A stretch of DNA of 64,000 nt from Chryseobacterium gleum (GTDB lineage Bacteria > Bacteroidota > Bacteroidia > Flavobacteriales > BACL11): NCBI GenBank assembly GCA_945865535.1, contig CAMBDW010000001.1:62001-126000 (forward strand). Direction: 5' to 3'. Positions 25,215 to 35,824 of this stretch are shown here, one piece after another; position 1 is the first letter of the stretch, and each line of letters begins with the position of its first letter. A program made the position numbers and the translations under genes. The notes beneath the pieces are model-generated. The model did not search any database, had not been told where the DNA came from, and was given only the letters and a program-made list of their open reading frames with translations.

Positions 25215-27916
25215 TACTGTTTAATTATTTGTTTAGTAATCGTTTTAGTATTAATGGTCAAACTTACAAAATAAATGCCAGATTTATAATCAGAAATATT
25301 TACCGCTATTGTATTTTCACCAAAATATACTTTTTGAGTATGCTCTTTCCCTACTTTTCTACCTAACTCATCATAAATTACAATTTTTGCATCAGCAGTT
25401 TTATCCATTTTTACTACAAGTGACAACCTGTCAATTATAGGATTAGGAAAAACAGAAAAATCAAAAAGAGCTGTATTAACATTATCAATAGCTAAAACAT
25501 CACCTATGGAGCTTAAGTTGGTTTGATAAATACCATTTCCGTGTGTAGCAACCACTAGCAAACCATCATTCTCTCTGTATTCTAAAAACTCAACCACTAC
25601 AGCCCCAATTTCAGTATCACCAACTTGTTCCCACACTGTATTATTGCCATCTAAAGTAGCGGTACCAAAAAGTCCAACTGAAGTACCAACTAAATACAAA
25701 GTACTATTTCCTAAAGGAATAATCTTGGCAGTACGGCATGAAGGACCATTACCGCTACCACTAGCATTTTGTTCCAAGTTACCAGCAATCTTATTCCAGT
25801 TTTGGCCTCCATCAGTACTATGGAAAAGGGAATAAACAGAATAGTTAGAATATACAATCATCACCTCATCAGCATTATTAGGATTAACGGCTATATCATA
25901 AACATAAGAATTTGATCCTGTCAAAGGTGACGTAAGTTCTACTACAGCAGGATCGCCAATATTAGCATTATCAATTCTGAAAACCTTTTTATATTTCGTT
26001 CCTAAATAGACTACATTAGCAGGATTTACTGAAGTTTCAATAGTAGTAATAATCATAGTAGGGTTTGGAATAGTATCCGAAAACATCTCCCAGCCAAAAT
26101 CATTCTTATCATGCGAATTGTTATAAGGAACATTGGAAATATCATTATTTCTCCATAGTTTATTTCCAGCGGCCATATAAAGTATATCGGTATTTTTATC
26201 CATCACCACAGGGTTAATAAACATATAATCAAGACTATCAATTGATGCAGGATCCATACGATTAAATGCTAAGCGCTCTCCATTAGTATCTAACTTCATT
26301 TTGTACATCACTCCTCTTTGAATGGTTAAATAGAAATCCTCCTCATTATCGGCAATACCTCCAAAAGCACCATCTCCATTAAAAGGCATGTTCCAATGAG
26401 AAGTAGGATTGGCCGAAAAATTAATAAAATTCCCATTATCTTGAAAACCACCATGCATTACATTGGAATTTTGATTCCGACTAATAGAAACGCCATAAAG
26501 CTGAGAAGTATAATAACCGTTGTTTAATGAGGTCCACGCTACTGTGTCGGCAAATGTATCGTAGGATTTATACACCCCACCATCAGTTGCAGATAGAATT
26601 ACTTTATCATCAGAAGGTAAAAAAAGTAAATCGTGTTGATCAGGGTGATGATTTTCATAAACTCCCCAATTGCCATCTCCTTCAACTGACCCAACAAAAT
26701 AACCACCAATAATTACAGTATTATTTGGGCTGGCAAAACCATCAGTGGATCTCCATAAATTAGTACCACCAATATAAACTGTATTGGGGTCTGAAGGGTG
26801 AACTTTAACTAGTAAATCATAGCCTCCCTGAGCATTAAAATTATCAAAAGATGTGGCTTGGTTAGCTGGTATATTTGCTGATAAATTTACACATGAACTA
26901 TCACTGGCATCATATTTCCAAAGAGAAGTCCAAGTTTGACCATTAAAAAACACATCAGTATACTGACCGTAATTATCGGTTTCAGCTGCAAGAAAATATA
27001 CTTGATTCTCATTACTTGGATTTATACCAATTGCAATTCTCCCGTACACAGGAGGGAATAAGGAATCTGTAATATTAGTCCAATTTTGTCCATCAACTGA
27101 ACGCCAAATTCCTTTATCCAACCCATCAGATGAAAGAGTAGCATAAACAACTCCATTAGATGCAACTTCCACATTATTGTAATAAGCACTACCTCCCCCA
27201 AGCTCTTGGACCCAACTATTGCCTCCATTCTCACTTCTATAAATTGTACCATAAGTAGCAGCATATACTACATCTAAACTATCATTTGATGGATCTGCTT
27301 CAATATTCCAGATAAAGTCAAAATCAGAATCAAAACCATTAGTATTTGTTGCTGTAACTGATAAGGAGTCCCAACTTAATCCTCCATCAACTGATTTATA
27401 AATGCCGTTGCCTCCATAATAGGCCTCACCTCCACTAGCAGAACTTCCAGTGAGCTCACCACTACCAAAATACCAGATGTTTTCTTTCCCTTGTCTTCTA
27501 TCTTGACTAACACAGGTTACATTGTGCAATTGGTTAGGATCGGTTGTCATAGCCCAAGACAAGCCTCCATCAGTAGAGCGAAACATACCACCACTAGCAC
27601 CACCAGCAAAAAGTGTGTTTTCATCCAATACGTCCATTGCTAAAGCACGAGTACGCCCTCCTACATTATACGGGCCTCTATGTACCCAATTTGCTTTACT
27701 CATTGCTGTTGATTTTGGCAAAGTTTTTGCGAAAATCATTTCTTTTTTTCTGATATTCTTTGGAATTTCTCCAGTAATTGGATCCGCTAATCTGATGCGT
27801 TCCCATACTACTCTCTCAGATGGATTATCTAAAGTAAAAGCAACAGTCTTTTGATTTGATTGCTGCTGCGAATTAATTAAAAATAGGCTTATAATGAATG
27901 GTAAAATGTTAAACAT
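25214..27916 (-). CDS. Secreted beta-propeller (BNR/VPS10-like) protein with T9SS tail
   Basis: A 900-residue exported protein. The start at ATG 27916 ([17 protein letters not shown]) gives a signal peptide. The body has many BNR-type repeats of the form [41 protein letters not shown], as in sialidase- and VPS10/sortilin-like propellers, plus [13 protein letters not shown]-type blades. The last 85 residues are a canonical T9SS type A sorting domain: [40 protein letters not shown]. It is therefore probably carried across the outer membrane and either released or attached to the surface. First gene of a three-gene coupled operon. No catalytic residues identified. Confidence 0.87.
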   Translation of the reverse strand: MFNILPFIISLFLINSQQQSNQKTVAFTLDNPSERVVWERIRLADPITGEIPKNIRKKEMIFAKTLPKSTAMSKANWVHRGPYNVGGRTRALAMDVLDENTLFAGGASGGMFRSTDGGLSWAMTTDPNQLHNVTCVSQDRRQGKENIWYFGSGELTGSSASGGEAYYGGNGIYKSVDGGLSWDSLSVTATNTNGFDSDFDFIWNIEADPSNDSLDVVYAATYGTIYRSENGGNSWVQELGGGSAYYNNVEVASNGVVYATLSSDGLDKGIWRSVDGQNWTNITDSLFPPVYGRIAIGINPSNENQVYFLAAETDNYGQYTDVFFNGQTWTSLWKYDASDSSCVNLSANIPANQATSFDNFNAQGGYDLLVKVHPSDPNTVYIGGTNLWRSTDGFASPNNTVIIGGYFVGSVEGDGNWGVYENHHPDQHDLLFLPSDDKVILSATDGGVYKSYDTFADTVAWTSLNNGYYTSQLYGVSISRNQNSNVMHGGFQDNGNFINFSANPTSHWNMPFNGDGAFGGIADNEEDFYLTIQRGVMYKMKLDTNGERLAFNRMDPASIDSLDYMFINPVVMDKNTDILYMAAGNKLWRNNDISNVPYNNSHDKNDFGWEMFSDTIPNPTMIITTIETSVNPANVVYLGTKYKKVFRIDNANIGDPAVVELTSPLTGSNSYVYDIAVNPNNADEVMIVYSNYSVYSLFHSTDGGQNWNKIAGNLEQNASGSGNGPSCRTAKIIPLGNSTLYLVGTSVGLFGTATLDGNNTVWEQVGDTEIGAVVVEFLEYRENDGLLVVATHGNGIYQTNLSSIGDVLAIDNVNTALFDFSVFPNPIIDRLSLVVKMDKTADAKIVIYDELGRKVGKEHTQKVYFGENTIAVNISDYKSGIYFVSLTINTKTITKQIIKQ

Positions 27917-27991
27917 GGTTTTATAATTTTTTTGTAAAAATAGCAAAAAGTAATCAAAAATTAGTAAACAGAATTATACTAGCGGTTTTAC

Positions 27992-27999
27992 TATCTTTG
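27992..27999 (+). promoter_or_regulatory. Bacteroidota -7 promoter element for icmF
   Basis: TATCTTTG matches TAnnTTTG and lies 21 bases before ATG 28021. It also shows that the in-frame TTG at 27997 is not the start codon. Confidence 0.6.
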
Positions 28000-28020
28000 C
28001 CAGCCAGAAAAAACCTTAGC

Positions 28021-31000
28021 ATGCAACAAGCAAAAAAATACAGTCCAAAAAATAAAGTGAGAATTGTAACAGCCGCTTCCCTTTTTGATGGACATGATGC
28101 TGCTATCAATATCATGAGAAGAATTATTCAAGCAACAGGATGTGAGGTTATCCATTTGGGCCATGATAGAAGTGTTGAGGAAGTAGTAAATTGTGCGATT
28201 GAAGAAGATGCTAATGCTATTGCAATGACATCATATCAAGGAGGACATACTGAGTATTTAAAATACATGTATGATTTACTAAAAGAAAAAAAAGCAACAC
28301 ACATAAAAATATTTGCAGGAGGAGGAGGAACTATACTTCCTCAAGAAATAAAGGAATTACAAGCATACGGAATCACACGAATTTACCATCCAGATGATGG
28401 TAGAGAAATGGGATTGCAAGGAATGATTAACGATCTCATTAAGCGTTCGGATTTTTTAGTTGGGGAAAAATTAGAAGGCGGCATCTCTGAAATTAGAAAC
28501 AAAAATGCAAATGCCATTTCTCGTATGATATCAGCAGCCGAAAACTGCCCTAAATCACATTCCAAAGTTTTATCAGAAATAAAGACTCTTGCAACTAAAT
28601 CATCTACTCCAGTACTAGGAATTACAGGAACAGGTGGAGCTGGTAAATCCTCATTAGTAGATGAGTTAGTTCGAAGGTTTATTATGGATTTCCCATCTAA
28701 GAATATTGCTATTGTATCGGTGGATCCATCAAAAAAGAAAACTGGAGGGGCACTACTTGGAGATAGAATCAGGATGAACTCCATAAAATCAGATCAAGTT
28801 TATATGAGATCTTTAGCAACAAGGCAAGCCAATCTTGCACTTTCTGCACATGTAAATGATGCCGTTGATATTTTAAAAGTTGCTAATTATGACTTAATCA
28901 TTTTAGAAACTTCTGGTATTGGTCAATCTGACACAGAAATTTTAGATCATTCTAATATTTCCCTTTATGTGATGACTCCAGAGTATGGAGCTGCAACACA
29001 ATTAGAGAAAATTGACATGCTGGACTTTGCAGATATTATCGCTATCAATAAGTTTGATAAAAAAGGAAATCTAGATGCACTAAGAGATGTAAAAAAGCAA
29101 TACCAAAGAAACAATAATCGTTTTGATGAAGATGTTGCAATTATGCCAGTATTTGGCACAATTGCATCACAATTTAACGATCCTGGAACCAATGCTTTAT
29201 ATAAAGCAATAATTGACAAATTCTCTGAAAAGAAATTAGGAAATTTTAGGTCTAATTTTGAAATTACAAATGAAATGAGTGAAAAAGTATTTGTAATTCC
29301 TCCACATAGAGTCCGTTATCTTTCTGAAATTGCTGAAAACAATAAATCCTATGATAAATGGGTGGATGAACAAAAAGAAATTGCACAAAAACTATATGCG
29401 TTACAAAAAACATTAGAGATTTTAGATAACTCATCTGAAAATGTTAAAGCACAAATTAAAAAAGAATATGAAGCGCTTCTACTCGATTTAGACCCTAAAA
29501 ACAAAATTCTAATTGACTCGTGGGATGCAATTAGGAACAAATACAAGCAAAAAATCTTCAAGTACAAAGTAAGAGGAAAAGAACTATCCATTGAAACCCA
29601 ATCTATTTCACTTTCAGGTTCTGCTATTCCAAAAATAGCATTACCAAAATATGAAGCTTGGGGAGATTTATTAAAATGGCAATTGCAAGAAAATGTTCCT
29701 GGAGAATTCCCTTACACAGCAGGTCTTTTTCCTTTTAAAAGAGAAGGTGAAGATCCAACAAGAATGTTTGCTGGTGAAGGAGGCCCTGAACGAACAAATA
29801 AAAGATTCCATTTAGTAAGTTTAGGCATGCCTGCTAAAAGATTATCTACAGCTTTTGACTCAGTTACTCTTTACGGAAATGATCCTGACAAACGACCAGA
29901 TATTTACGGGAAGATTGGTAATGCTGGGGTTTCCATTTGTTGTTTGGACGATTTAAAAAAATTGTATTCTGGATTTGAACTCGCAAATCCTATGACTTCT
30001 GTAAGTATGACCATCAACGGACCAGCACCTATGCTGTTGGCATATTTTATGCATGCAGCTATTGATCAAGAATGCGAGAAATACATCATAGAAAAAGGCC
30101 TAGAAAAAGAAGTAGAAAAAAAGATTAAATCTATTTATAAAAACAAAGCCATAAAACGACCAGAATACCAAGGTAAATTACCAGAAGGAAATAATGGTTT
30201 AGGACTCTTTTTATTAGGCGTTACTGGAGATGAAGTTTTAGATAATGATAGCTACCAAAAAATAAAAAAAGAGACCCTAACCAAAGTTAGAGGAACAGTT
30301 CAAGCAGATATTCTAAAAGAAGATCAAGCTCAAAATACCTGTATTTTTTCTACTGAATTTGCATTAAAAATGATGGGAGATGTTCAAGAGTATTTTATTG
30401 ATAATAACATTCGAAACTTTTATTCAGTTTCAATTTCGGGTTATCATATTGCAGAGGCAGGGGCTAATCCAATTTCCCAATTGGCTTTTACCCTTGCTAA
30501 CGGATTTACTTATGTAGAATACTACATTAGTAGAGGAATGAATATTAATGACTTTGGACCAAACTTATCCTTTTTCTTTAGCAATGGCGTAGATCCAGAA
30601 TATGCAGTTATTGGACGTGTAGCCAGAAAAATTTGGGCAAAAGCTATGAAAAACAAATATGGTGCCAATGAAAGAGCTCAAATGCTGAAATACCATATTC
30701 AAACTTCTGGAAGATCTTTACACGCACAAGAAATTGATTTTAATGATATCCGAACTACATTGCAGGCACTTTACGCCATTTACGATAATTGCAACTCATT
30801 ACACACAAATGCTTATGATGAGGCCATCACTACCCCTACTGAAGAATCGGTAAGAAGAGCTATGGCAATTCAACTCATTATTAATAAAGAATTAGGGCTT
30901 ACAAAAAATGAAAATCCTATCCAAGGAGCATTTATTATTGAAGAACTTACAGATTTAGTTGAAGAAGCCGTTCTTGCTGAATTTGATAGAATAACAGAAA

Positions 31001-31389
31001 GAGGAGGCGTACTTGGAGCAATGGAAACTATGTACCAAAGAAGCAAAATACAAGAAGAAAGTTTGCATTATGAAACTTTAAAGCATACGGGAGAATATCC
31101 AATTATTGGAGTAAATACTTTCTTGAACAAAAAAGGTTCTCCTACCATTATTCCTAATGAGGTTATTCGTGCCACTGAAAATGAGAAGAAGTATCAGATT
31201 TCTATGCTTGCAGAGCTCCATAAAGGCAGCAAGAAAGAAGCAGCTGTTCTACTAAGTAAACTACAAGAAGCAGCTATAAAAAACCAGAATATCTTTGGAT
31301 TTTTGATGGATGCAGCAAAAGTATGCTCCTTAGGAGCAATTACCAATGCCCTTTTTAAAGTTGGTGGGCAGTACAGAAGGAATATGTAA
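28021..31389 (+). CDS. icmF: Fused isobutyryl-CoA mutase with its G-protein chaperone
   Basis: Adenosylcobalamin enzyme that interconverts isobutyryl-CoA and n-butyryl-CoA. The 1122-residue chain has the IcmF order: B12-binding domain ([12 protein letters not shown], with the cobalt-ligand His; [16 protein letters not shown]), MeaI-type GTPase (P-loop GTGGAGKSS, about 205; [28 protein letters not shown]), then the mutase barrel. The active-site block [17 protein letters not shown] (then [10 protein letters not shown]) is IcmF type; methylmalonyl-CoA mutase has an MYTRPWT-like block there. The start is ATG 28021; an in-frame TTG upstream lies inside the promoter. Single gene. Related IcmF proteins also act on isovaleryl- or pivalyl-CoA, so substrate range is open. 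Confidence 0.93.
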   Translation: MQQAKKYSPKNKVRIVTAASLFDGHDAAINIMRRIIQATGCEVIHLGHDRSVEEVVNCAIEEDANAIAMTSYQGGHTEYLKYMYDLLKEKKATHIKIFAGGGGTILPQEIKELQAYGITRIYHPDDGREMGLQGMINDLIKRSDFLVGEKLEGGISEIRNKNANAISRMISAAENCPKSHSKVLSEIKTLATKSSTPVLGITGTGGAGKSSLVDELVRRFIMDFPSKNIAIVSVDPSKKKTGGALLGDRIRMNSIKSDQVYMRSLATRQANLALSAHVNDAVDILKVANYDLIILETSGIGQSDTEILDHSNISLYVMTPEYGAATQLEKIDMLDFADIIAINKFDKKGNLDALRDVKKQYQRNNNRFDEDVAIMPVFGTIASQFNDPGTNALYKAIIDKFSEKKLGNFRSNFEITNEMSEKVFVIPPHRVRYLSEIAENNKSYDKWVDEQKEIAQKLYALQKTLEILDNSSENVKAQIKKEYEALLLDLDPKNKILIDSWDAIRNKYKQKIFKYKVRGKELSIETQSISLSGSAIPKIALPKYEAWGDLLKWQLQENVPGEFPYTAGLFPFKREGEDPTRMFAGEGGPERTNKRFHLVSLGMPAKRLSTAFDSVTLYGNDPDKRPDIYGKIGNAGVSICCLDDLKKLYSGFELANPMTSVSMTINGPAPMLLAYFMHAAIDQECEKYIIEKGLEKEVEKKIKSIYKNKAIKRPEYQGKLPEGNNGLGLFLLGVTGDEVLDNDSYQKIKKETLTKVRGTVQADILKEDQAQNTCIFSTEFALKMMGDVQEYFIDNNIRNFYSVSISGYHIAEAGANPISQLAFTLANGFTYVEYYISRGMNINDFGPNLSFFFSNGVDPEYAVIGRVARKIWAKAMKNKYGANERAQMLKYHIQTSGRSLHAQEIDFNDIRTTLQALYAIYDNCNSLHTNAYDEAITTPTEESVRRAMAIQLIINKELGLTKNENPIQGAFIIEELTDLVEEAVLAEFDRITERGGVLGAMETMYQRSKIQEESLHYETLKHTGEYPIIGVNTFLNKKGSPTIIPNEVIRATENEKKYQISMLAELHKGSKKEAAVLLSKLQEAAIKNQNIFGFLMDAAKVCSLGAITNALFKVGGQYRRNM

Positions 31390-31402
31390 AACTAAAAATG
31401 AT

Positions 31403-31410
31403 TACTTTTG
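31403..31410 (+). promoter_or_regulatory. Bacteroidota -7 promoter element for the M14 peptidase operon
   Basis: TACTTTTG matches TAnnTTTG, 46 bases before ATG 31457. Confidence 0.5.
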
Positions 31411-31456
31411 CAATTCATAAAGATTCTGTTAAAAAAAACTCTTGAAAAATTCAAAA

Positions 31457-32998
31457 ATGACTAAAAAAATACTTTTCCTTTTACTAATTCCATTTATTGG
31501 TTTTTCTCAAAATATTGACCACTTATTCTCTGATAGAGGAGAGATTTATTTCTCTTTTGAATATAAAAACAAAAATCAGTTAAATAATATCTCTAATGTA
31601 GTTTCGATAGACCATAAAACAACTGCTGAATTAGCGTTTGCTTATGCCAACAAAAAGCAGTTTAAGCAATTTTTAAAGCTTGGCATTGAGTATACAATTA
31701 TACCCTATAAATCTCTAAACTTTACACATGGAAGTAAAAACAATTGGGACTACTACCCTACTTATGAGCAGTATGTTAATATGATGACCGCATTTGCTGA
31801 TTCATTTCCTAACATTTGTAAAATACATAGTTTAGGTACTTTAAGTTCCGGTAGAGAAATTTTGATCGTTCAAATTTCTGATAATGTAGGCCAAAAAGAA
31901 GATGAGCCTTCCTTTTTATATACCTCTTCCATGCATGGAGATGAACTAGCAGGATATATTTTAAGTTTAAGATTGATCGATTATATTTTAAAGGGCTATG
32001 GAAATGATCAAAGGTTAACAGATTTAGTAGATGGAATTGACATTTGGATCAACCCCTTAGCAAATCCTGATGGAGCATATTATGGAGGAAATCAAAATGT
32101 GTGGTCAGCAACACGCTACAATGCAAATTGGGTAGATTTAAATAGAAATTATCCTGACCCTGATGACGGTCCTCATCCTGATGGAAATCCTTATCAAAGC
32201 GAAACAAATATCTTTTTAGGACTTGCCGACACTGTAAATTTTACCATTTCAGCAAATATGCATGGGGGTGCTGAAGTTTGTAATTATCCTTGGGATACTT
32301 GGAGTGATTTAGCGGCAGATGACAATTGGTGGCAATATGTTTCAAAGGAGTATGCGGATTCCTGTCAGGCAAACGGTAATAATGGCTATTTTAACTATTT
32401 GAATGATGGTATTACAAACGGATATGATTGGTATGAAGTTGATGGAGGCAGACAAGATTATATGAATTATTTTAGATATTGTAGAGAATTTACATTAGAA
32501 CTTTCTAACGACAAAACACCTGATCCAAATGATTTGCCCTATTTATGGGATGCTAATTATCCTTCTCTTTTAAATTACATGGAACAGTCATTATTCGGAT
32601 TAAGAGGTATTGTAACAGATAGTATAACGGGAGTGCCGCTTAAAGCAAAAATTGAAATTCAAGGACATGATATGGATAGTTCTCATGTTTATTCCAACTT
32701 ACCAATTGGCAATTATCACAGATATTTAATACAAGCAAATTATGATATAACTTTTAGTAAAAGCGGTTACTATCCTAAAACAATTAATGCGACCATATTA
32801 AATAATATTGCTACAGTTAGAAATATTCAGTTAGTTCCAATAAATACAACACCTACTGCTATAACTGAAGTAGTTGGTAATGACAAGGAAAATTTATTTA
32901 TCGATATTTTAGGAAGAAAAAACAAACAGATAAAAAATAACATCCAACTTATCACAAAAGAAAATAGTGTAATTAAAAAGCAAATTATAATCGAATAA
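31457..32998 (+). CDS. Exported M14-family zinc carboxypeptidase
   Basis: A 513-residue secreted metallopeptidase. After the signal peptide (MTKKILFLLLIPFIGFSQ) comes the M14 domain: the zinc pair in SSMHGDELAGY (His and Glu), the third ligand in SANMHGGAEV, substrate residues in NPLANPDGAYYGG and VDLNRNYPDP, and the catalytic Glu in FTLELSNDK. A carboxypeptidase-regulatory-like beta domain (about 395-470, GIVTDSITGVPLKAKIEI) follows. The tail has FIDILGRK and KKQIIIE, a short form resembling the end of a T9SS sorting signal but lacking YPNP. It probably trims peptides outside the cell. The DCC gene begins at the next base, giving an operon. Confidence 0.88.
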   Translation: MTKKILFLLLIPFIGFSQNIDHLFSDRGEIYFSFEYKNKNQLNNISNVVSIDHKTTAELAFAYANKKQFKQFLKLGIEYTIIPYKSLNFTHGSKNNWDYYPTYEQYVNMMTAFADSFPNICKIHSLGTLSSGREILIVQISDNVGQKEDEPSFLYTSSMHGDELAGYILSLRLIDYILKGYGNDQRLTDLVDGIDIWINPLANPDGAYYGGNQNVWSATRYNANWVDLNRNYPDPDDGPHPDGNPYQSETNIFLGLADTVNFTISANMHGGAEVCNYPWDTWSDLAADDNWWQYVSKEYADSCQANGNNGYFNYLNDGITNGYDWYEVDGGRQDYMNYFRYCREFTLELSNDKTPDPNDLPYLWDANYPSLLNYMEQSLFGLRGIVTDSITGVPLKAKIEIQGHDMDSSHVYSNLPIGNYHRYLIQANYDITFSKSGYYPKTINATILNNIATVRNIQLVPINTTPTAITEVVGNDKENLFIDILGRKNKQIKNNIQLITKENSVIKKQIIIE

Positions 32999-33358
32999 AT
33001 GAACGAATCTATTGTATTATATGATGGAGAGTGTAATTTTTGCAATAAGTGGGTGTGCTTTGCAAAGAATAACTTAAAAAAGAATGATATATCATTTCTT
33101 CCATTTACTTCAACTAAAGCAATCAACATACTTAATGATTATAAAATAATAAATCAAAATTCTGTAGTTTATATTAAAGAGGATGTGGTGAGTTTAAAGT
33201 CAAGAGCAGTTTTAAAAATTTGCAGACAATTAAAATTGCCCTATAATCTACTTTATTTTTTAAATATCTTGCCTTCTTTTCTGCTTGATTTATGCTATGA
33301 TTTTATAGCAAAAAGAAGACTTAATTTTAATTCAAAAAAACAATGTTGTAATGGCTAA
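32999..33358 (+). CDS. DCC-family thiol-disulfide oxidoreductase-like protein (DUF393)
   Basis: A 119-residue protein opening MNESIVLYDGECNFCNKWVC, with the DGxCxxC motif of the DUF393/DCC family, and KSRAVLKICRQLKLPY in the middle; RRLNF near the end is the family terminus. The two Cys suggest thiol-disulfide chemistry, but no reaction is proven for the family. It starts at the base following the peptidase stop and overlaps the DUF2237 gene by 8 bp. It ends with an extra CCNG. Confidence 0.85.
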   Translation: MNESIVLYDGECNFCNKWVCFAKNNLKKNDISFLPFTSTKAINILNDYKIINQNSVVYIKEDVVSLKSRAVLKICRQLKLPYNLLYFLNILPSFLLDLCYDFIAKRRLNFNSKKQCCNG

Positions 33359-33710
33359 TAATGTATTTGGAGAAGATTTAATTACTTGTAGTAACGAACC
33401 TAAAACTGGTTACTTTCGAGATGGATGTTGCAATACCGACCAATCTGATGCAGGTTTACATACGGTATGCATTGTTGTAACTGAAAAATTTTTGCAATTT
33501 TCTAAGTTGGCAGGCAATGACCTATCAACTCCTATGCCTCAATTTAATTTCCCTGGATTAAAACCAGGTGATAAATGGTGTTTATGTGCTTTGCGTTGGA
33601 AAGAAGCACTACTATACAATCAAGCTCCAAAAGTTGTGCTTGAAGCAACCCATGAAAAGACTTTAGATGTAATTGGTCTAAATGATTTGATAAAATACGC
33701 TTCTATATAA
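33351..33710 (+). CDS. DUF2237 family protein
   Basis: A 119-residue protein with the family's conserved blocks: NVFGEDL, GYFRDGCCNTDQSDAGLHTV, FSKLAGNDLSTPMPQFNFPG, LKPGDKWCLCALRWKEAL and VVLEATHEKTL. Conserved Cys (CC, CLC) and His suggest a metal or redox role but function is unknown. Overlaps the DCC gene by 8 bp and precedes the ATP-grasp gene by 4 bp, so they are co-translated. Confidence 0.9.
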   Translation: MANNVFGEDLITCSNEPKTGYFRDGCCNTDQSDAGLHTVCIVVTEKFLQFSKLAGNDLSTPMPQFNFPGLKPGDKWCLCALRWKEALLYNQAPKVVLEATHEKTLDVIGLNDLIKYASI

Positions 33711-33714
33711 AAAC

Positions 33715-34614
33715 ATGTTTGATGTTGTAATCCTAACCGACCACCGCTATGTAAATCCTACTTCAACTAATTGGTATATCGATCAGGTATTGTTAGAAGA
33801 TAAACTCTTGCAAACTCAATTAGAAAAAAAAGGACTAAAAGTGTGTAAAAAAGATTGGGCTGATCCAAATTTTGATTGGACTTCTACTAAGTATGCTATC
33901 TTTAGAACCACATGGGATTATTTCAACAGGTTTGATGAATTTTTCTCTTGGATTGAAAAGACAAAGCACAAAACAACTTTCATAAATTCTTCTGAAATTA
34001 TCCATTGGAATATTGACAAACATTATCTGAGAGATTTAGCTGAAAACGGAATAAATATTACCCCTACTCTATTTATAGAAAAAGAAGATACAATTACTCT
34101 AGCCCAACTTTTTAAAAAAACAAAATGGACTGAGGCGGTAATAAAACCAGCCATTTCAGGAGCTGCAAGGCATACATATCGTCTTACTCTAGATAATTGC
34201 ACTCATTATGAAGATATATTTCAACAATTAATTAAAGAAGAATGCATGTTATTTCAGGAATTTATGAATAACATTACTGTAAAGGGAGAAATATCTTTAA
34301 TAATGATTGGAGAAAAATATACCCATGCAGTAAGAAAGATTGCTAAAAAAGATGATTTTCGTGTACAAGATAATCATGGAGGAAGTGTAGAGCAATATAG
34401 CGCCACTAAGCAAGAAATTCTGTTTGCAAAGAACTGCTTAAAAGCAAGTCCTTTTAAGCCAATGTACTCAAGAGTGGATATAGTTTATGACAATAAAAAC
34501 AAACCTTCTTTAATTGAATTAGAGTTAATTGAACCTGAACTTTGGTTTAGGAATAATCCAAACTCTGCAATGCTTTTAGCTGATGAAGTATTTAACTCAA
34601 TACCTTCCAAATAA
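33715..34614 (+). CDS. ATP-grasp enzyme, glutathione-synthetase-like
   Basis: A 299-residue ATP-grasp ligase. VVILTDHRYVNP opens an N-terminal domain, IIHWNIDKHYLRDLAENGI is the lid-like segment before the fold, VIKPAISGAARHTY carries the ATP-binding Lys, LFQEFMNNITVKGEISLIMI is the second strand block, and SRVDIVYDNKNKPSLIELEL followed by IEPELWFRNNP carries the metal ligands. The group joins a carboxylate to an amine or thiol using ATP; closest relatives are glutathione-synthetase-like proteins of unknown substrate. Last gene of the operon with M14, DCC and DUF2237; a hairpin terminator follows. Confidence 0.82.
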   Translation: MFDVVILTDHRYVNPTSTNWYIDQVLLEDKLLQTQLEKKGLKVCKKDWADPNFDWTSTKYAIFRTTWDYFNRFDEFFSWIEKTKHKTTFINSSEIIHWNIDKHYLRDLAENGINITPTLFIEKEDTITLAQLFKKTKWTEAVIKPAISGAARHTYRLTLDNCTHYEDIFQQLIKEECMLFQEFMNNITVKGEISLIMIGEKYTHAVRKIAKKDDFRVQDNHGGSVEQYSATKQEILFAKNCLKASPFKPMYSRVDIVYDNKNKPSLIELELIEPELWFRNNPNSAMLLADEVFNSIPSK

Positions 34615-34747
34615 TTCCCAAAACAGCTGAAACAGCAATTAATGAAATAAAAAAAGAGGACCAAAATTTCAGTCCTCTTATTTTTTGCTTTACAGCTATT
34701 AGCAATGAAATAAATATAGTTATAGCAATAAAGCTATAAAAGTTCAT
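34592..34747 (-). CDS. Doubtful 51-residue hydrophobic ORF
   Basis: Starts MNFYSFIAITIFISLLIAVK and has two hydrophobic segments. Its ATG overlaps the YceI stop (TAATG). Against it: a bidirectional terminator hairpin (34649-34686) lies inside it, and it overlaps the 3' end of the ATP-grasp gene by 23 bp. AT-rich DNA easily gives hydrophobic frames. Reported so it can be checked. Confidence 0.25.
   Translation of the reverse strand: MNFYSFIAITIFISLLIAVKQKIRGLKFWSSFFISLIAVSAVLGIIWKVLS
34649..34686. terminator. Bidirectional hairpin terminator
   Basis: An 8-bp stem AAGAGGAC/GTCCTCTT (34654-34679) with a 10-nt loop has an A run before and a T run after, and lies between the convergent ATP-grasp and YceI genes, serving both. 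Confidence 0.8.
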
Positions 34748-35340
34748 TATTTAACTGATAGTAAGAAAATATCAAATGTTATTTCATCTAAAATCATCTT
34801 ATCACCTAAATTTTCAATAAAAGTGCCTGAACCGTATTTAATATCCCACTTAGTTCTATCAATTTTTATGCTAGCTTTTGCTAAGAAATTTAATCCAGTA
34901 ATAGTAACATCTGCATCAAAGGCAATAGGGTGAGTTATTCCTTTTATTGTTAAATCAGCAATAATTTTATAACTATTACCCTTGCCTTTTACGGCTTTAG
35001 TAATTTTAATCACTGCTAATGGAAATTTTTTTGTATTAAAAAAATCTTCAGCTTTTAAATGCCCTACAAGATCTTTATTAGATTCTTCAGATTTAATATC
35101 TGTACATGTAATGGAATTCATATCAATAGCAATTTGACCGCCTACTAAAGTTCCATGATCAATAGCTAAAGATCCCTTTGAAATTTTTACATTTCCTTCA
35201 TGAGATGAGGTTACTTTTGAGCCAATCCATTTAATTGTTGAGCTTTTTTCATTTACTCTTACATCATCAATGTGTGGTTTTGTTGCAAATGCAAAAAGTG
35301 TTGCTGTAATTAATACTAGCGATAATACTATTTTTTTCAT
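34747..35340 (-). CDS. YceI-family periplasmic protein
   Basis: A 197-residue protein with a signal peptide (MKKIVLSLVLITATLFAFA). The rest is the YceI lipocalin-like barrel, which binds isoprenoid-type lipids in characterised members: STIKWIGSKVTSSHEGNVKI near the N-terminus, LVGHLKAEDFFNTKKFPLA in the middle, IIADLTIKGITHPI, and IDRTKWDIKYGSG near the end. Physiological ligand unknown. Single gene; its stop codon overlaps a doubtful 51-residue ORF downstream. Confidence 0.9.
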   Translation of the reverse strand: MKKIVLSLVLITATLFAFATKPHIDDVRVNEKSSTIKWIGSKVTSSHEGNVKISKGSLAIDHGTLVGGQIAIDMNSITCTDIKSEESNKDLVGHLKAEDFFNTKKFPLAVIKITKAVKGKGNSYKIIADLTIKGITHPIAFDADVTITGLNFLAKASIKIDRTKWDIKYGSGTFIENLGDKMILDEITFDIFLLSVK

Positions 35341-35398
35341 AATTTATTGTTTTTTAGTTGCGTCAAAAATACATATTTTTACATCAATTTCCTAAACA

Positions 35399-35824
35399 AT
35401 GATAAAGGTAAAAAAATTTCTATTTGAAGAGAAAGAATTAATGCAAAATGCTCATGCAATTAGACATGAGGTTTTTGTGATTGGACAAAATTGTCCTGCT
35501 AATTTGGAATGGGAATTTGAAGAAGAATCCACTCATTTTTTAGTTTTTGACAATAACATAGCGGTTGCAACAGCAAGACATAGAAAAACAGCAAATGGCT
35601 ACAAATTAGAACGCTTTGCTGTATTAAAAACTGAAAGAGGCAAAGGTTATGGACATATAGTATTAAAAGCAATACTATCTGATTTAAAGGACTTTAAAGG
35701 AATGATTTACATGCATGCTCAATCAGAGGTATTGCCTTTTTATGAAAAAATGGGATTTGTAAAAACAGGAAATGAATTTGAAGAAGCAGGAATCATGCAC
35801 TTCAAAATGAGTCTAAACTACTAA
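35399..35824 (+). CDS. GNAT-family N-acetyltransferase (ElaA-like)
   Basis: A 141-residue acetyl-CoA-dependent transferase. HAIRHEVFVIGQNCP opens the family fold, AVATARHRKTANGYKLERFA leads to the strand before the acetyl-CoA site, RGKGYGHIVLKAIL is the pyrophosphate-binding (R/Q)xxGxG/A motif, and YMHAQSEVLPFYEKMGFVKT is the C-terminal block. The RHEVFVxGQxCP pattern resembles ElaA-type GNATs. Substrate unknown. It overlaps the convergent ilvE gene by 4 bp. Confidence 0.85.
   Translation: MIKVKKFLFEEKELMQNAHAIRHEVFVIGQNCPANLEWEFEEESTHFLVFDNNIAVATARHRKTANGYKLERFAVLKTERGKGYGHIVLKAILSDLKDFKGMIYMHAQSEVLPFYEKMGFVKTGNEFEEAGIMHFKMSLNY

Noticed and set aside
28383-28784. 133-residue minus-strand ORF inside icmF
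   Set aside because: Shadow of the GTPase domain coding region; no start context or family pattern of its own.
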